This document shows positions 22,506 through 33,653 of a stretch of 64,000 bases of DNA, piece after piece (the stretch's first letter is position 1; every line of letters starts with the position of its first letter). Location of the stretch: NCBI GenBank assembly GCA_029204225.1, contig CM055113.1:24054357-24118356 (forward strand), written 5' to 3'. The DNA is from Diphasiastrum complanatum. Its lineage: Eukaryota; Streptophyta; Lycopodiopsida; Lycopodiales; Lycopodiaceae. Both the position numbers and the translations under genes were made by a program. Under the pieces are notes generated by a model. The model was not told the DNA's origin, searched no databases, and saw nothing but the letters and a program-made list of their open reading frames with translations.

Positions 22506-24237
22506 GATAGTGGAGCCTCTTCACATGTGTGTAGCTCCAAGGACTCTTTCTCTTCTATTGCACCTTATGATGGAGTCAAGAAATCAATATACACTGCAAA
22601 TGATTTTCAATGTCCTATTGAAGGCATAGGGAACATTCCCTTGAAGCTTGCATCCTCTAAAGTTCTTTCTCTCTCTAAAGTTCTTTATGTACCTAAGCTT
22701 ACCAAGAACCTTATTAGTGTTGGCCAATTGCTTGATAATGGCCTTGATGTAAAATTCAATGTTGATACTTGCACTATCAAGAAGAATGATGAGATACTTG
22801 CATTAGGATCTAGACTTGGTGGCATCTATAAACTAGATCTAAATGAGTATGTGAATGCTTGTAATGTTGCTCTTGTGAACAAGCTCTCTATGGAGGAATT
22901 ATGGAATAGGAGGTTGGGACATCCCAACTACAAATCCATGCTCTCTATGATCAAAGAAGCCAAAGCTATTGGCTTGCCAAAGTCACTCTCCAAGAAGATC
23001 AAGCCTTGTGAGGCTTGTGCTATTGCTAAATCTCACAAAAAGCCATTTACAAGATCTTCTATCAAAAGCAAGCATCCTTTGGAGTTAATCCACTCGGATG
23101 TGCATTTCTCATCAACTACAAGCAAGGGAGGAGCCACTTGTTTTGTTACTTCCATTGATGATTACACAAGATTCACTTGGATATATCTTCTTGCTTCTAA
23201 ATCTATGGTGTTTGATCATTTCCTTATTTTCAAAGCTTATGTAGAGAAGCAATTCTCATTCAAGATTAAAGATCTTAGAAGTGATGGAGGTGGTGAATAT
23301 ATCTCCAATAAATTTCAAGTTTTTTGTGAGCTTGAAGGCATTAAAAGAGAGTTTTCTTGTGCCTACTCTCCATCTCAAAATGGAGTGGCCGAGAGAAAGA
23401 ATAGATCTCTATGTGAATGTGCAAAATCTATGAGAATTGAGGCATCTTTGCCCAAAGATTTTTGGGGAGAAGCCATTAATTGTGCAAATTATCTTTGCAA
23501 TAGGCTCCCACATATAGCTCTTGGAGGAAAGTCACCATATGAAATCTTATTTTTGAAGAAGCCTAAGGTTGATCACCTTAGAGTTTTTGGATGCTTATGC
23601 TTTGTCCATATTCCCTTGGAAACAAGGAAGAAGGAACATCCTAGTGCATGCAAAGGAATCATGGTTGGATACTCATCCACCAAGAATGCCTATAGAGTCT
23701 TTATACTCTCTACTTCTCAAGTTATTGAAAGTAGAGATGTTGTCTTTCATGAAGATCAACACTCATCTTTTGAAGAGGCCGAGATCAAGAAATCTATGGA
23801 TGCATCATCAATTATTGATTTTGAAGACAATCATGATGTGATGGGGTCGAGATTTGAAGAAGACTCTCCTCAGATTTTTTCACCAAGAAGATCCATGAGA
23901 GATAGATCCGAGCCTAAGAGGCTCTCATATGTTGACAAAGGCAAACAAGTGGATCTTGATTCCACTAATTATATTTTTTTATGTCTCTCATGAAGAGCCA
24001 AAGAATGTACAAGAGGCACTCAATACCAAGGAGTGGTATGATGCCATGAAGCAAGAGTATGATGCATTGATCACCAACAATACTTGGGAGCTTGTGGATC
24101 CTCCATCCAGCAAGCATGTGATTGGTTGCAAGTGGGTATTTCGGATCAAGTTCAAACATGATGGCACCATCAACAAGCATAAAGCAAGATTATGTGCCAA
24201 AGGATTTGCTCAAATCTATGGTCTTGATTATTACTAA
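22500..24237 (+). pseudogene. Copia A1 Pol: protease, integrase and start of RT
   Basis: The long frame (to 23993) holds protease (WYIDSGASSHVCSSKD), GAG-pre-integrase (ELWNRRLGHPNY ... CEACAIAKSH) and a full integrase core with Asp in ELIHSDVHF, Asp in LRSDGGGEY and Glu in GVAERKNRS, so the DDE triad is intact. The C-terminal GYSSTKNAYR and SRDVVFHEDQ blocks follow. A frameshift near 23975 leads to RT entry (EALNTKEWYDAMKQEYDALI ... GCKWVFRIK). The frame ends at GLDYY (TAA near 24235), before the YVDD box. All of RNase H is lost. Confidence 0.92.
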
Positions 24238-24275
24238 ACACCATAGTGTCGAGGGACCAACACTACTTCAAGTTG

Positions 24276-25197
24276 GAGGTCCTGTTGGGGATATTTCCGT
24301 GTAAATAGATGAAGTAGCCAAAAATAGTGAAAATACGTTGTGAGGGACGTGGCTTCCTACGTTTATAAGCCCATGGCCCAATGAACACTTGTAGATAAAT
24401 TAATATTGAATAAACTTGACTTTGCACCATGTAATCAAAATAATATTAGAAGGCCAAAGTTTTGAGTTACTAAGTTTTGTAATTAGTCAAAAGTCAAATG
24501 GTAGTAGGTGGGGTGTGCTTCTTTGTACACCATAGATTAGTTTGTGCTTCTTGTGAAGCGTGTGGATTTCAATCCCACCTTCTTGAAAGTAGCCAATAGG
24601 AAGCAAGGGGCAAGGGCCACCCCAAAGATAAAAAGGCACCCATTGTACACCAATTTACATGCTTATTTGAGAGGAGGAGACTCTACTACTTTTGAGAGCT
24701 CAAGCATCCTTATGTGCTATTCTTGCATGCTATTGCTTTTCATTGTGTTGCTTATTGATTTCCATTTGCCATAGTTCTTGCTTTCTAATAGTTAAAAGTT
24801 TCTCCATTAGTACGCTAGGATGAGCACATGAGCTAACCTCTATTTAACTCTCTTTCTTTCTCTCTTTTCACCATCAATCATGATGTATGTTTGTCTTTAG
24901 AGTTAGTGAAAGTAGTGTTAAGTGGGGTAGTGATTAAGTAGAGCTAGAAGGCATCTAAACTAGCAACTAAGCATAGTTAGGAATCTATCCTTGTGTTCTA
25001 ACCCTTCTTGATAGGCAAAGGGCTACTCACTGTGAGAAATTGGCAAAAATCTAGCTTGGTATTTTTTATGATAGAAGTTTGTAAGTGAATCTCACATGTG
25101 TGGAGGATGTTCCCACGTGTGGAGAATTGTAAAGTAAATAAAAAATTTTGATATAGGGGTCTCATAGAATTTTATAGTCAAGCATTTAGGTGTAGGA
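24276..25197 (+). mobile_element. Unassigned LTR-like segment between copia A1 and A2
   Basis: The segment begins TGTTGGGGATATTTCCG after a purine-rich stretch, a typical copia LTR start. It contains a TATA-like AAGATAAAAAGGCACCC near 24620 and ACACGTGTGGA-like boxes near 25085-25125. It does not match LTR A or B at the start. It may be a solo LTR or several stitched pieces. No gene is seen. Confidence 0.4.
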
Positions 25198-25853
25198 TGT
25201 TGATAGGGTCAAATTTGGCATAGATGACAAATTATCCATTTCCACTTGTAATGCCACTATTGAGCCAAAATAGAGTAGGAGGCCAAACTTGTGACAATTA
25301 GAGTGTAGACAAGTGTAATGCTTTTGTTTGATGAAGTTTAAAAGGTCCAATCGGATTTAGAGGTGGGACCATGAGTGGTCCAATAGAATTTGAGGTTTGC
25401 TTGAAAATGGTCCAATGGAATTTAAAGGTGCATGGATCAATGGTCCAATAGGATTAAGAGGTGGAAAAGTGTGGTCCAATCATAGTTAAGCATAGTAGTA
25501 GCTCATGGATCTACTAGTATCATTGTACTCCTCATTTGGATCTAATTGATTTTGAGATTGAGTGGATTTTGAGTGTAAGTGATTTTCTAGCTTTCTCTCT
25601 CTACCCGAGAGCTATTGATGATTTTCTCTCTCTACCCGAGGAGAGCAGCTTTTTTTTACTTGGATTACTTTTGGAAGACTTCCCACACATGTGAGTGAGA
25701 GTTGGAAGTGATTGAATGCATGTAGTAGTGTGTTTTTGCCATAGAATCAAAGATAGATCTTGAATCTCAATCTAGTCTTGATCTTGGTGCATCTACACAC
25801 CTTAGGAGATCACAAGTACATGTAGTGGACAATCCACACATGTGAATTCAACA
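25198..25853 (+). mobile_element. 5' LTR of copia element A2 with five CCAAT boxes
   Basis: The 656-bp segment begins TGTTGA (25198) and ends TCAACA (25853), a perfect 6-bp inverted terminus, directly followed by a PBS. CCAAT boxes lie at 25347, 25380, 25412, 25445 and 25476 (spacing 33, 32, 33, 31). The ACACATGTGAA box near the 3' end parallels the G-box-like box of LTR A1. Confidence 0.88.
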
Positions 25854-25866
25854 TGGTATCAGAGCC
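25854..25866 (+). promoter_or_regulatory. Primer-binding site, initiator tRNA-Met (copia A2)
   Basis: TGGTATCAGAGCC starts at the first base after the LTR end CAACA, identical to that of A1. Confidence 0.92.
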
Positions 25867-26618
25867 TACCTAAGGTTACCATGCATTTTGATCCATTTAA
25901 GTGAAAACTATTCATCAATCTTGAGCTAGAAATTGTCAAGGTCCATTTTCCTAGCTATCTTGTCCAATTTTGGATCAAAAGAGATCAATAGGGCATTGAT
26001 TGGGTCTGACCTGGTACTGTACGGAATCAGGTGCTCAGACATGTGTGAGGAACATCCAATCTCAGTTTGGGAGTTCTCTTTTATGGTTGATCCAAAAATC
26101 TTGCTAGATAGCTTGTTTTGAAGCTATTTTTGTCTAGTTTCTGATGCAATCAATTTCATTCCATTTGGTTGTGCCAATCAAAAGTTATAAGCTTTTGAAG
26201 AGGGTTAGGTAGGGCACCTAGACCTGGGTGGACACATTTGGTTTGGTCAAGAGATTGCCTGTTTGATCCAAAATCACAGTCGAATGCTTACCAATCTCAT
26301 CTATATGTGATCTAGGCATTGTTTTGAGATGTTAGCCATTTTGTTTCATGCAATATCATTGTATTTGAGTCAAATTTGGTTTCTTAGTGTATTTAACACG
26401 TGCTAAGAGTGTTTGATCCTAACTTTTCCCATACTCCATTATTTGATGTGAAGTAGATCTAGTTTTGGAGAGATTGAGATAGCTAGTGAGAATAATCTCA
26501 CAGTTTGTTGCAAGATCTTGCATAGGAGATGGTAGCACACCATTATTGGATCCTATAGTGAGAGAGAAGCAACATTTTTTGTTCATCACTTTTATTTATC
26601 TCCACTTTACATGACTTA

Positions 26619-27581
26619 ATGAGTTCATACTTGTTGCAACCAAGTGAGAGATTGTCTACTTCCAATTATTCAATATGGAAGTTGAGGATGGAGTCCATCT
26701 TCATACTCCAAGATGTGATGGACATTGTACTTGGGATTGAGAAGGAGCCTCAAGTTCTTCAAGAAGTACAAAAATACAAGAAGAGAGCTAGGATGGCTCT
26801 ATACTACATTAAGATGAATGTCTCTAATGAGATATTGAGGGAGATTGGTGATTGTTCTACATCCAAGGAAGCTTGGGATTGTCTCAAGTCCATCTATGAG
26901 GCTAAGAACACCTCTAGGCTCCTCACTCTTAGAAATCAAATCTTCCAAAGTAGTCAAAAGAGTGATGAGAGTGCATCTAATTATGTTTTGAGAGTCAAGG
27001 ATATTCATAGGAAGCTTGCATGTATTGGTGACTCAATCAATCAAAGTGAGCTAGTCCAAGTCATTCTCAATGGCTTGAGAGATGAATATGACAACCTTGT
27101 CCAATCCTATGCCATTAAGGAGGAGCTACCAAGTTTGGAGGCCCTTCAAAGTGTGCTTATTTCTGAAGAATCAAGACAAGAGTACAAACTCTTGAGGATG
27201 GACAAGCTATCACTCAATCATGACGATGGCAAAGTTCTGATTGCCAAGCACAAAGAGAGGAGTAAGAAGCAACACCATCACTTCTCTAATGAAAAAGCTA
27301 AAGACCAACATGAAGAGGAGGAGGAGGATACCTCTCATGCTTCTACTTCAAATCTCAAGAAGAAGAAGATCAAGTGCTTTTATTGTGGCAAGAAAGGCCA
27401 TTATGCCACCAATTGCTTCAAGAAGAAGAATCAACTCAATCAAGCCAACATCACCAATGAGAAAGAAGACTATATTGCAAGTGATGGAGAAGGCTCTCTT
27501 ATGGCATCAAGCTTCTCCTCTTCCACCTTCAACAAGGATGACTCATGGGTGCTTTTGTTACCTTCCTTTGCAATGGCATAG
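26619..27581 (+). CDS. Copia A2 Gag, intact frame with aberrant C-terminus
   Basis: A 320-codon frame starts at ATG 26619 (MSSYLLQPSERLSTSN) and holds the complete copia Gag: capsid helices, LVQVILNGLRDEYDNLVQSY, and the CX2CX4HX4C knuckle CFYCGKKGHYATNC. It has no internal stop, unlike its relatives. After NKDDSWV the sequence jumps to a different frame of distal RNase H sequence and ends LLLPSFAMA. This suggests deletion of protease, integrase and RT in one event. The product could still bind RNA and form particles; this is inference from intactness only. Confidence 0.9.
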   Translation: MSSYLLQPSERLSTSNYSIWKLRMESIFILQDVMDIVLGIEKEPQVLQEVQKYKKRARMALYYIKMNVSNEILREIGDCSTSKEAWDCLKSIYEAKNTSRLLTLRNQIFQSSQKSDESASNYVLRVKDIHRKLACIGDSINQSELVQVILNGLRDEYDNLVQSYAIKEELPSLEALQSVLISEESRQEYKLLRMDKLSLNHDDGKVLIAKHKERSKKQHHHFSNEKAKDQHEEEEEDTSHASTSNLKKKKIKCFYCGKKGHYATNCFKKKNQLNQANITNEKEDYIASDGEGSLMASSFSSSTFNKDDSWVLLLPSFAMA

Positions 27582-27992
27582 TGTCTTGGCTTTCCAAAAA
27601 GCAAGATACTATTTCTCTATCTTCAACCGAATTGGAATACAATTAGGCCACTAACATCCACAACAAAGGAGATCCCATGGTTGAAGAGGCTTTTGGTGGA
27701 GTTGCAAGTCATGGAGGCCGAGGAGCAGCCAATAATATTTTGTGACATCCAATCAAGCCAAGCATTGGCAACCAATGCCACATTCCATGCAAGGAGCAAG
27801 CACATAGAGATTGCTCACCATTTTGTGAGGGAAAAGGTTCAAGCAAAGGAGATCAAGCTACATCATGTGTCTTCTTCAGATTGCCTTGCTGATCTACTCA
27901 CTAAAGCCTTGCCAAAGACTTCATTTATCAAGTTAAGATTAGCCTTAGGAGTTGTAGATAGATGTAATATAGTTGTATCATGTAAAAATTGA
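27582..27992 (+). pseudogene. Copia RNase H C-terminal fragment fused to Gag by deletion
   Basis: After the Gag stop the sequence reads SWLSKKQDTISLSSTELEY in another frame, then the 103-codon frame from 27681 with RLLVELQVMEAEEQP, HARSKHIEIAHHFVREKV, SSSDCLADLLTKALPKTSF and the closing block. This is the end of copia Pol. The polypurine tract follows immediately. Confidence 0.9.
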
Positions 27993-27999
27993 GGAGGAG
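27991..27999 (+). promoter_or_regulatory. Polypurine tract of the A2/B chimeric element
   Basis: GAGGAGGAG precedes the LTR-B start (TATTAGAATTAAGC), the position and composition expected for the plus-strand primer. Confidence 0.75.
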
Positions 28000-28300
28000 T
28001 ATTAGAATTAAGCAATTTTCACATGGTTTTTGATGTATTTTGACATCTATGTGGATCCACACGTGTGAGGACCTGTCCACAGGTGTGAAATGACACTTGT
28101 AATATTCAAATCCATTTTGATTAGCTTTCATTTGAGTCTAATATGACATCTCCTAAATTATAGGAGTTAGGTCCTAGATTATAGGAATCTCTTGCTAAAT
28201 AGTTAGAGATTTGCATCTAGATCAAGATCTAGTGAATAGTACTTGACAAATCCTTTGATTTGGCAATCAATAACTCTTGTATTGATTAGTACAATCAATC
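28000..28300 (+). mobile_element. 3' LTR start, copia family B
   Basis: The LTR begins TATTAGAATTAAGC (canonical TG changed to TA) and is matched by the reverse-complement fragment at 12140-12332 for about 195 bp. It carries CCACACGTGTGAGG and a near-palindrome TCCTAAATTATAGGA repeated as TCCTAGATTATAGGA. The far end is not defined. It does not match the 5' LTR of the same element (25198-25853). Confidence 0.75.
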
Positions 28301-28309
28301 ATTGTCCTA

Positions 28310-28800
28310 AAATCATTTGGAACAATATGGTTCCCTCCACATAATTTCCACACATGTGGCCTCCACTTTGATCCTTGGTCAAACTATTTGAATTTTCCCT
28401 ATTTAGGCCTCAAATTGATATTTGCCAATTTGGACCAATTTTTCACATTCCATAAACACCACCATCCATGTTTACCATAACCAAGATAAGACTTCTTTGA
28501 TGAATATCCTTTGAAAATCTTCAAGAATCAGCACTTGACAAAGTCCATACTTTGTCGTTGTCTTTGCCCCTTTACACCTCACTCCAAGTGAGTACATCAC
28601 AAACAACATGAGCATAATAAAAAATGAAGCAGCAAAAATGAAGAAACTTACTCAACACAAACCAAAGAGTAATTAGGTGGTAAAATCATCTTTCTATTGC
28701 TCTCATTCTCTGATCTGAACCTGAACCATATGTTAGATTTGTTGATGATCCCCCACGAAGCATACCAAGAACTCTAGTTGCCAGGTTTTGCGACAAAACT
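28310..28800. repeat. Dispersed repeat, related to 35525-36130
   Basis: Both stretches share a run of blocks: CCACA(T)...TTTCC, TATTTA(G)GCCTCAA, TTGCCAAT(T), TTTCACATTCC, CATC/CATTCATG, then TGATCT(G/A)AACCT and AAGAACTCTA(G/T)TTGCCA(A/G)G near the end. The similarity suggests two copies of one repeat, possibly reverse LTR/leader sequence, since CTCTGAT and ACCATATGTTAGA near 28722-28745 resemble a split PBS and LTR start. No gene is seen. Confidence 0.5.
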
Positions 28801-31019
28801 CCTCTTTTCAAACACCAATATCTCACACTAGAGTTTTGCATGATTTCAACAAAAAAGCCAAAGATAACATTCTAATTTTCTTAGATCCTGCTCTTTATCA
28901 TATCATGAAGAAAAACAACATACAAAAACTGTGATGAACTCTGAATTTAGACATTGGATTATAGATTGACAATTCAAATTTGAAATAAAATAAAATCAAA
29001 TGTGATTTATTTGTAAAAAATATTAGAGTTAGTGAATAGATTTTTGCAAGTTTAGCAAGCTCTTGGACAAATAACATTGATCATAACAACCATTAAAATT
29101 GAATAAAAACAAATGCAATTTCAATGTATAGGAAATTGTTTGTGAAATTTTTTTGACTTTGCAATGACATTCATAAATTGCTATAATTGAAATGTGACTA
29201 AATGAACAACAACTAAAAAGAGAAAAAACATATTGCTCGTAATAGCCATTATTTTCTTGGACATTATTAGTACAATTTGCAATCTCAATGGATACAAGAT
29301 AATTTGTAAGGGTTGTCTTACTTTGCAAAGACATTCATGGGTCAAAATGCTATAATTAGAATGTAAGAGATTCATATATGTTCAGAAATACTTTACATTG
29401 GAAAGACAACCAAAAGATGTTATTTTTTATATTTCACATATTAAGTAACACCGCCAAATAAATGGCTAATGATCTCCATAACCTTAAATCTCCTTTGACA
29501 AGATTGTTGACAACATATTCCTCCAATTATCAAGTGATTTAACTAAAAGACAAGAAAAGAGCCATTTGTAACAAATTTGGAAGATTCACTCACAAACATC
29601 ATTCTTATATAGACCAAGAGCACCATACTTGTATCGTGCACACTCATCTATCACTAGTATTGTTGATGTGGCAATGACATGGAACAATTCTTGGTGATTT
29701 AATATAGGTGGGTGAATGAACAAGTTTTAGCCTATGTCCAAGCCTTTTAGTTTCAAAAAGACATAGTACAAGTGTTTGCAAGGAATATATTTACCATCTC
29801 AAACATCCAGTTGAAAGCTTATGCAATAACAACTATAGAATTCAACGTGGGCCACTATGCTATTGGTAATTTGGAATAGCATGAACAAAAGAGGATATGA
29901 TTAAAATAAGACAACATAGAAGGCTCATCAAGCTTGAGGAGGTAGTTCTAGATTTTGACATCAATTGCGAAGAAAAAGCACCTGAATCATGACGTAAGTT
30001 TTTTTTTTTTTTTTACTTTGCTATTATTTGTACTTGTTACAGGAGATTATTATTTAATTTTCAAAATCTAAAAGCACTTTGGAGCATTTCTTTTCCGATT
30101 TCTTTTATATGTAGTAATTGCACTTTGTGTTTGTACATTCGTAAAACATTGTAAATAGTAGAAGAAGCCTTTTCGAGAGAGAAAAAAATCCTATTTAACA
30201 ATATTGACTTAAAAATTGAAAGAGTATTACATATATGAATGTTGGATTACTATAATACCACAACAAACTTATGACAATGAAAGATGATAAGGGCATCCTT
30301 ATTTGTAATTTTTATCATTTTCTAGTGCCACGTTGTTGCATGTTTGAGCATATGGGCCACGTACATAAGATTCATGGCTTCCAAGACAACAATAATTATA
30401 AATGTATTTTTTGCTTTCAAAGAGTATCGCACCCACTTGTCAAGTTGTAGAAGTCATATATGTGTGGCCCACAACTCCATGCTCGAACCTGCAAAATCAT
30501 GGGTGTTTGGTAGAAGAATGACAACATGCCACACACACTTTTGATACTCTAAGATTTAAAAATATTGATGAGCATCAACAAAAATCTTGGTAGTTTAGAG
30601 ACAAGCAAAACATATATAACTTGAAATATAAGTTTTGTGAGGATGGGTCAAAGTTAATAACCTATTAGAATTTACCTTTTAGCATAGTGTCTTTAGAAAA
30701 CATTGTACTGACGTTTTGATTGCATATCAAATTCAAATGGACGTGTTGTGTTTTGACCTTGGTGCTTCCACCCTGACAACCTCGATCATGAGGCTCCCCC
30801 CAAATCTTCCCCTCACCAAATTTCTAGTAGCTTGTAAAACGTTTGATAAAAATTGACACCAAAATTATGACCGTCACCTTATTTCAAGAAAAAACAACAT
30901 GAGATTTAAATTTCTTTTGTATAGAGTAAATTATTGCTTTGAGGGCTTTACACATTAGAGGGCACTCAAGCAGGTTGCCCAAAAAAGTGTAAAGCTCAAG
31001 AAGGTGAGCATTCACTTGA
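28801..31019. other. AT-rich spacer with a degenerate tandem duplication
   Basis: No gene is recognised. 29080-29215 and 29235-29375 are diverged copies of one unit, sharing (A)TAACAACCATTA / AATAGCCATTA, TTGCAA(T)GACATTCAT and TGCTATAATT(G/A)AATGT. A T16 run lies near 30000. Confidence 0.55.
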
Positions 31020-31335
31020 CATAAATACCCTGCCTAATTTTTTATGACTTGCAAACTTGCAACCTTTTGTGATTGAATAATGTTGCGACTTGTGGATTTG
31101 GGCCTTCTTGCAACTTACACATTTGCAACTTGTGCAACTTTTTGCGACTTTTACAATTTACAATTTTTTGTGATTTGTGACTTTGAGACTTGAGGATTTA
31201 CTAGCCCTTTTTTTGCAACTTGGGACTTGTAGATGGGTGTCTTTTAGGAATTTGCAACTTTTGGAAATTGCTAGTGACTTGAAATTTATGCAACTTTTTG
31301 GGACTTTAAATTGTGCCTTGAGACTTCTGAGACCT
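31020..31335 (+). repeat. Low-complexity GCAACTT/GACTT minisatellite
   Basis: About 20 occurrences of related words (GCAACTT, GCGACTT, GTGACTT, GGGACTT, GAGACTT) spaced 8-25 bp, many with flanking TTTTG. The array is strongly degenerate and sits about 0.9 kb upstream of the DUF3455 gene. Confidence 0.75.
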
Positions 31336-31859
31336 TTTTTTTTAGAAATAGTCGCAAATTCCCATGACATTTATCTTATGAAAATGTGCCTTAGGACAGA
31401 TTAAAGAAAAATTATGGGCATAATGCTCTTGATGAATATCCCATGACGTAGCATTTGTGAGCAATGACATCGGACACATGGCATCATCCGATTGGTTAAT
31501 TAAGAACATGCCAATTCTAAGCCATAGTACAGGCTTGCAATCAGATTTCATCCAAACTGTCTATCTCCAAATGCTACGCCATGTATCGTTCATCCGACGG
31601 TGCACTACAGCCTTGTAGCTAGATTCGCTGCCTTGCAGCTCATCTTGCTATAGGTGGTAGCACACTTCCTCCTGAACCATACATAGTACATATCTCCATA
31701 AAACAATTTTATGAGGATAATTCCCCTAAGCAAAATTATTTCATATGAAACTCTGTGAATAAGAAGTGAAACCTCACCCAAGTTCAAACCCCGGACATAG
31801 TGTGGGCGGTGTGCAAAGACAAAAAAAAGAACTAAAAAAATTAGGACAGGTAGTTACGT

Positions 31860-32264
31860 GATATATATTGCCGGTGGCTGCCGGTGGCACCGCTCAACAA
31901 AGGGCCGCGTTCGAGAGTCTCGGTCTACAGTCTCGTTGCCCCGCCGGTGGCATCGGCTGCGTGCAAACCATACCCTTTCTCTATTTGAGCCACCACCCCA
32001 TCTCTTTCCATCTCACCCATCTACACAATCTTCTTTCCTCTCCTCTCCAGCTATGTCCAATTCTCTCTGTGTGTCTGTCCATCGAGGAGCGTGATCTGCT
32101 TTTCAACCTCTTCTTTGTGGGCTGTTGAAGTCGATCGCATCTCTGAGTCTGTACTGCCAGATGAAGGGATCGAAGGTTACATCGGCTGTGTGGGTTGTGT
32201 ACAAAAGGATGATCTATTTGTGTGCATAGCTTTTTTATTGGTAGATCATATGCTAACTAGAAAC
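31860..32264 (+). promoter_or_regulatory. Upstream region and probable 5' UTR of the DUF3455 gene
   Basis: The sequence becomes GC-richer from 31860, with a (G)CCGGTGGC repeat (31869-31890, again near 31950), then a pyrimidine-rich CTCTCC/TTCCTCTCC stretch near 32030-32050, typical of a plant 5' UTR. A frame open from 32091 runs into the signal-peptide exon, so an upstream start cannot be excluded. No TATA box is certain; CTCTATTTGAG at 31979 is a weak candidate. Confidence 0.45.
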
Positions 32265-33653
32265 ATGAATATTCGTGGAGCATTGTTGTTGACGTTTTGC
32301 AGCTTGCTGTTATTAGTGGGAGAGACTGTGGAACAAAATACCAATCCCTCTCTTCGGCCACCTCTAGGCAACAGGTGCAGTAGCTCTTATACCTTTATCT
32401 AACCACTAGCGGTACATGTTTTTGTGAATTTTGAAGGTCGATGCTAGGGCCTTACCTGATCAGCCTGAATAGACAATCTGAAATTCTGCAGCTTGGTGCT
32501 GAAGTCGAGGACCCAGAATGGAAAAGAGATATACAAGTGTTCAACAAATGAATGGGTGTTTGAAGGAGCTACTGCAGATCTGGTGATGGCAAGCAATCCA
32601 AGCATTAGCGTTGGATCATATAGTTCCCAGAATTTTAATCGACGAGGAAGACCTGTAGCCACTTGGATGCTCGAGAATCCGGCTGGAGACGCTGCTGAAT
32701 CAGGAAAAACTTTTAGCTCGGTTTCAGGTCTTGATTCTTTGATCTCCTGAACGAAATTCACAATATCCCCAAAAAAATCGAATTCTTTCTTAGATCATGT
32801 AGCATCTCAATGTAGCTATTGTCTATGAACCTCCTTCATTCTTGTTCTTGTCTTGAATGAGCTTAATGTATGGATTGATTTCGTTCCTATTTCTTAACGA
32901 CAGGAAAAGAATTGGTTTCCTTGGCTTCCGGAGGACACATCTCAGAGGCATTGCTTCAGGCTACGTCCCATGAATTCGATGGATCTGCGTCCCTCATTTC
33001 CTATATACAGCGTCTCTTTCCTCAAGGAGGGGCTGCTCCATTACAGGACATTTGCCAATTGGATGCGACCGTTGTTGAGATACCGTTCGAGGTAGAATTT
33101 TGGTTTTGGCAACAGGACTTGTGGCCTCCCGCCGTGCCGGCATCCTTAAGTGTCAGCAATGAGAATGTGATTCAGGGTTTCTTCGGTGAGGGAGTTGTCG
33201 TATACCGATACGGTGGCAAGGCTTGGGAGCAAACGCAAGCAGATGCTAGACTGTTCAGCGTTCCTGGGGGGTCCTTACAGGGTAAATTTTTCGTGCAATC
33301 TAGTGCACTGCATGGAAGAAATACAGGTGGATCGTTCTGGTGGGAACTAAATGCTCCAAATGGGTTTCAAGCGGTTGGCAAGCTCCAGAATGCTCCTGTA
33401 CCTGTAGGCCGGAATTGCCTACCCTGGTCGCTGGTAACTATCTCTAGTTTCTCCAACAACAAGTAAGCTTTTTCAACTAAGTCTTTTTCCTGGCTATCCA
33501 AACTTCATTGCTTTCATCTGATGATTTTTAAAGATTGTTGCTTCATTGTTATTCAGAAAATCTAACACTACTCCAGTGCTAACAGCAGATAGCTTGTCTT
33601 CCTCTAGTTTTTTGCAAGGATTCAATAGACATACTAGCAGCATTGTTTGTTGA
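32265..33653 (+). CDS. Secreted protein with two DUF3455-like domains (4 exons)
   Basis: Exons 32265-32374, 32492-32727, 32904-33462 and 33557-33653 join with matching phases at all three GT-AG introns, giving 1002 nt (333 codons plus stop). Residues 1-20 (MNIRGALLLTFCSLLLLVGE) look like a signal peptide. Domain 1 (about 36-180) has the DUF3455 pattern: LVLKSRTQNGKEIYKC, an 'RGRPVATWML' strand and SLISYIQRLFPQGGAAP. Domain 2 (about 190-330) repeats the strand order: VIQGFFGEGVVVYRYGGKAW, GGSFWWELN and CLPWSLV. DUF3455 has no assigned enzyme activity; bacterial, fungal and plant members are often secreted. The start is placed at the Met opening the signal peptide; an in-frame Met lies at 32250. 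It is one of two intact host-like genes here. Confidence 0.85.

Noticed and set aside
31765-31800. B-box-like AAGTTCAAACCCCGG as a SINE or tRNA
   Set aside because: No A-box at the right distance and no cloverleaf stems were found on either strand.
32091-32264. Longer N-terminus for the DUF3455 protein from an upstream in-frame start
   Set aside because: It would bury the signal-peptide-like segment behind about 50 residues of UTR-like composition; the Met at 32265 (or 32250) is preferred, though not proven.
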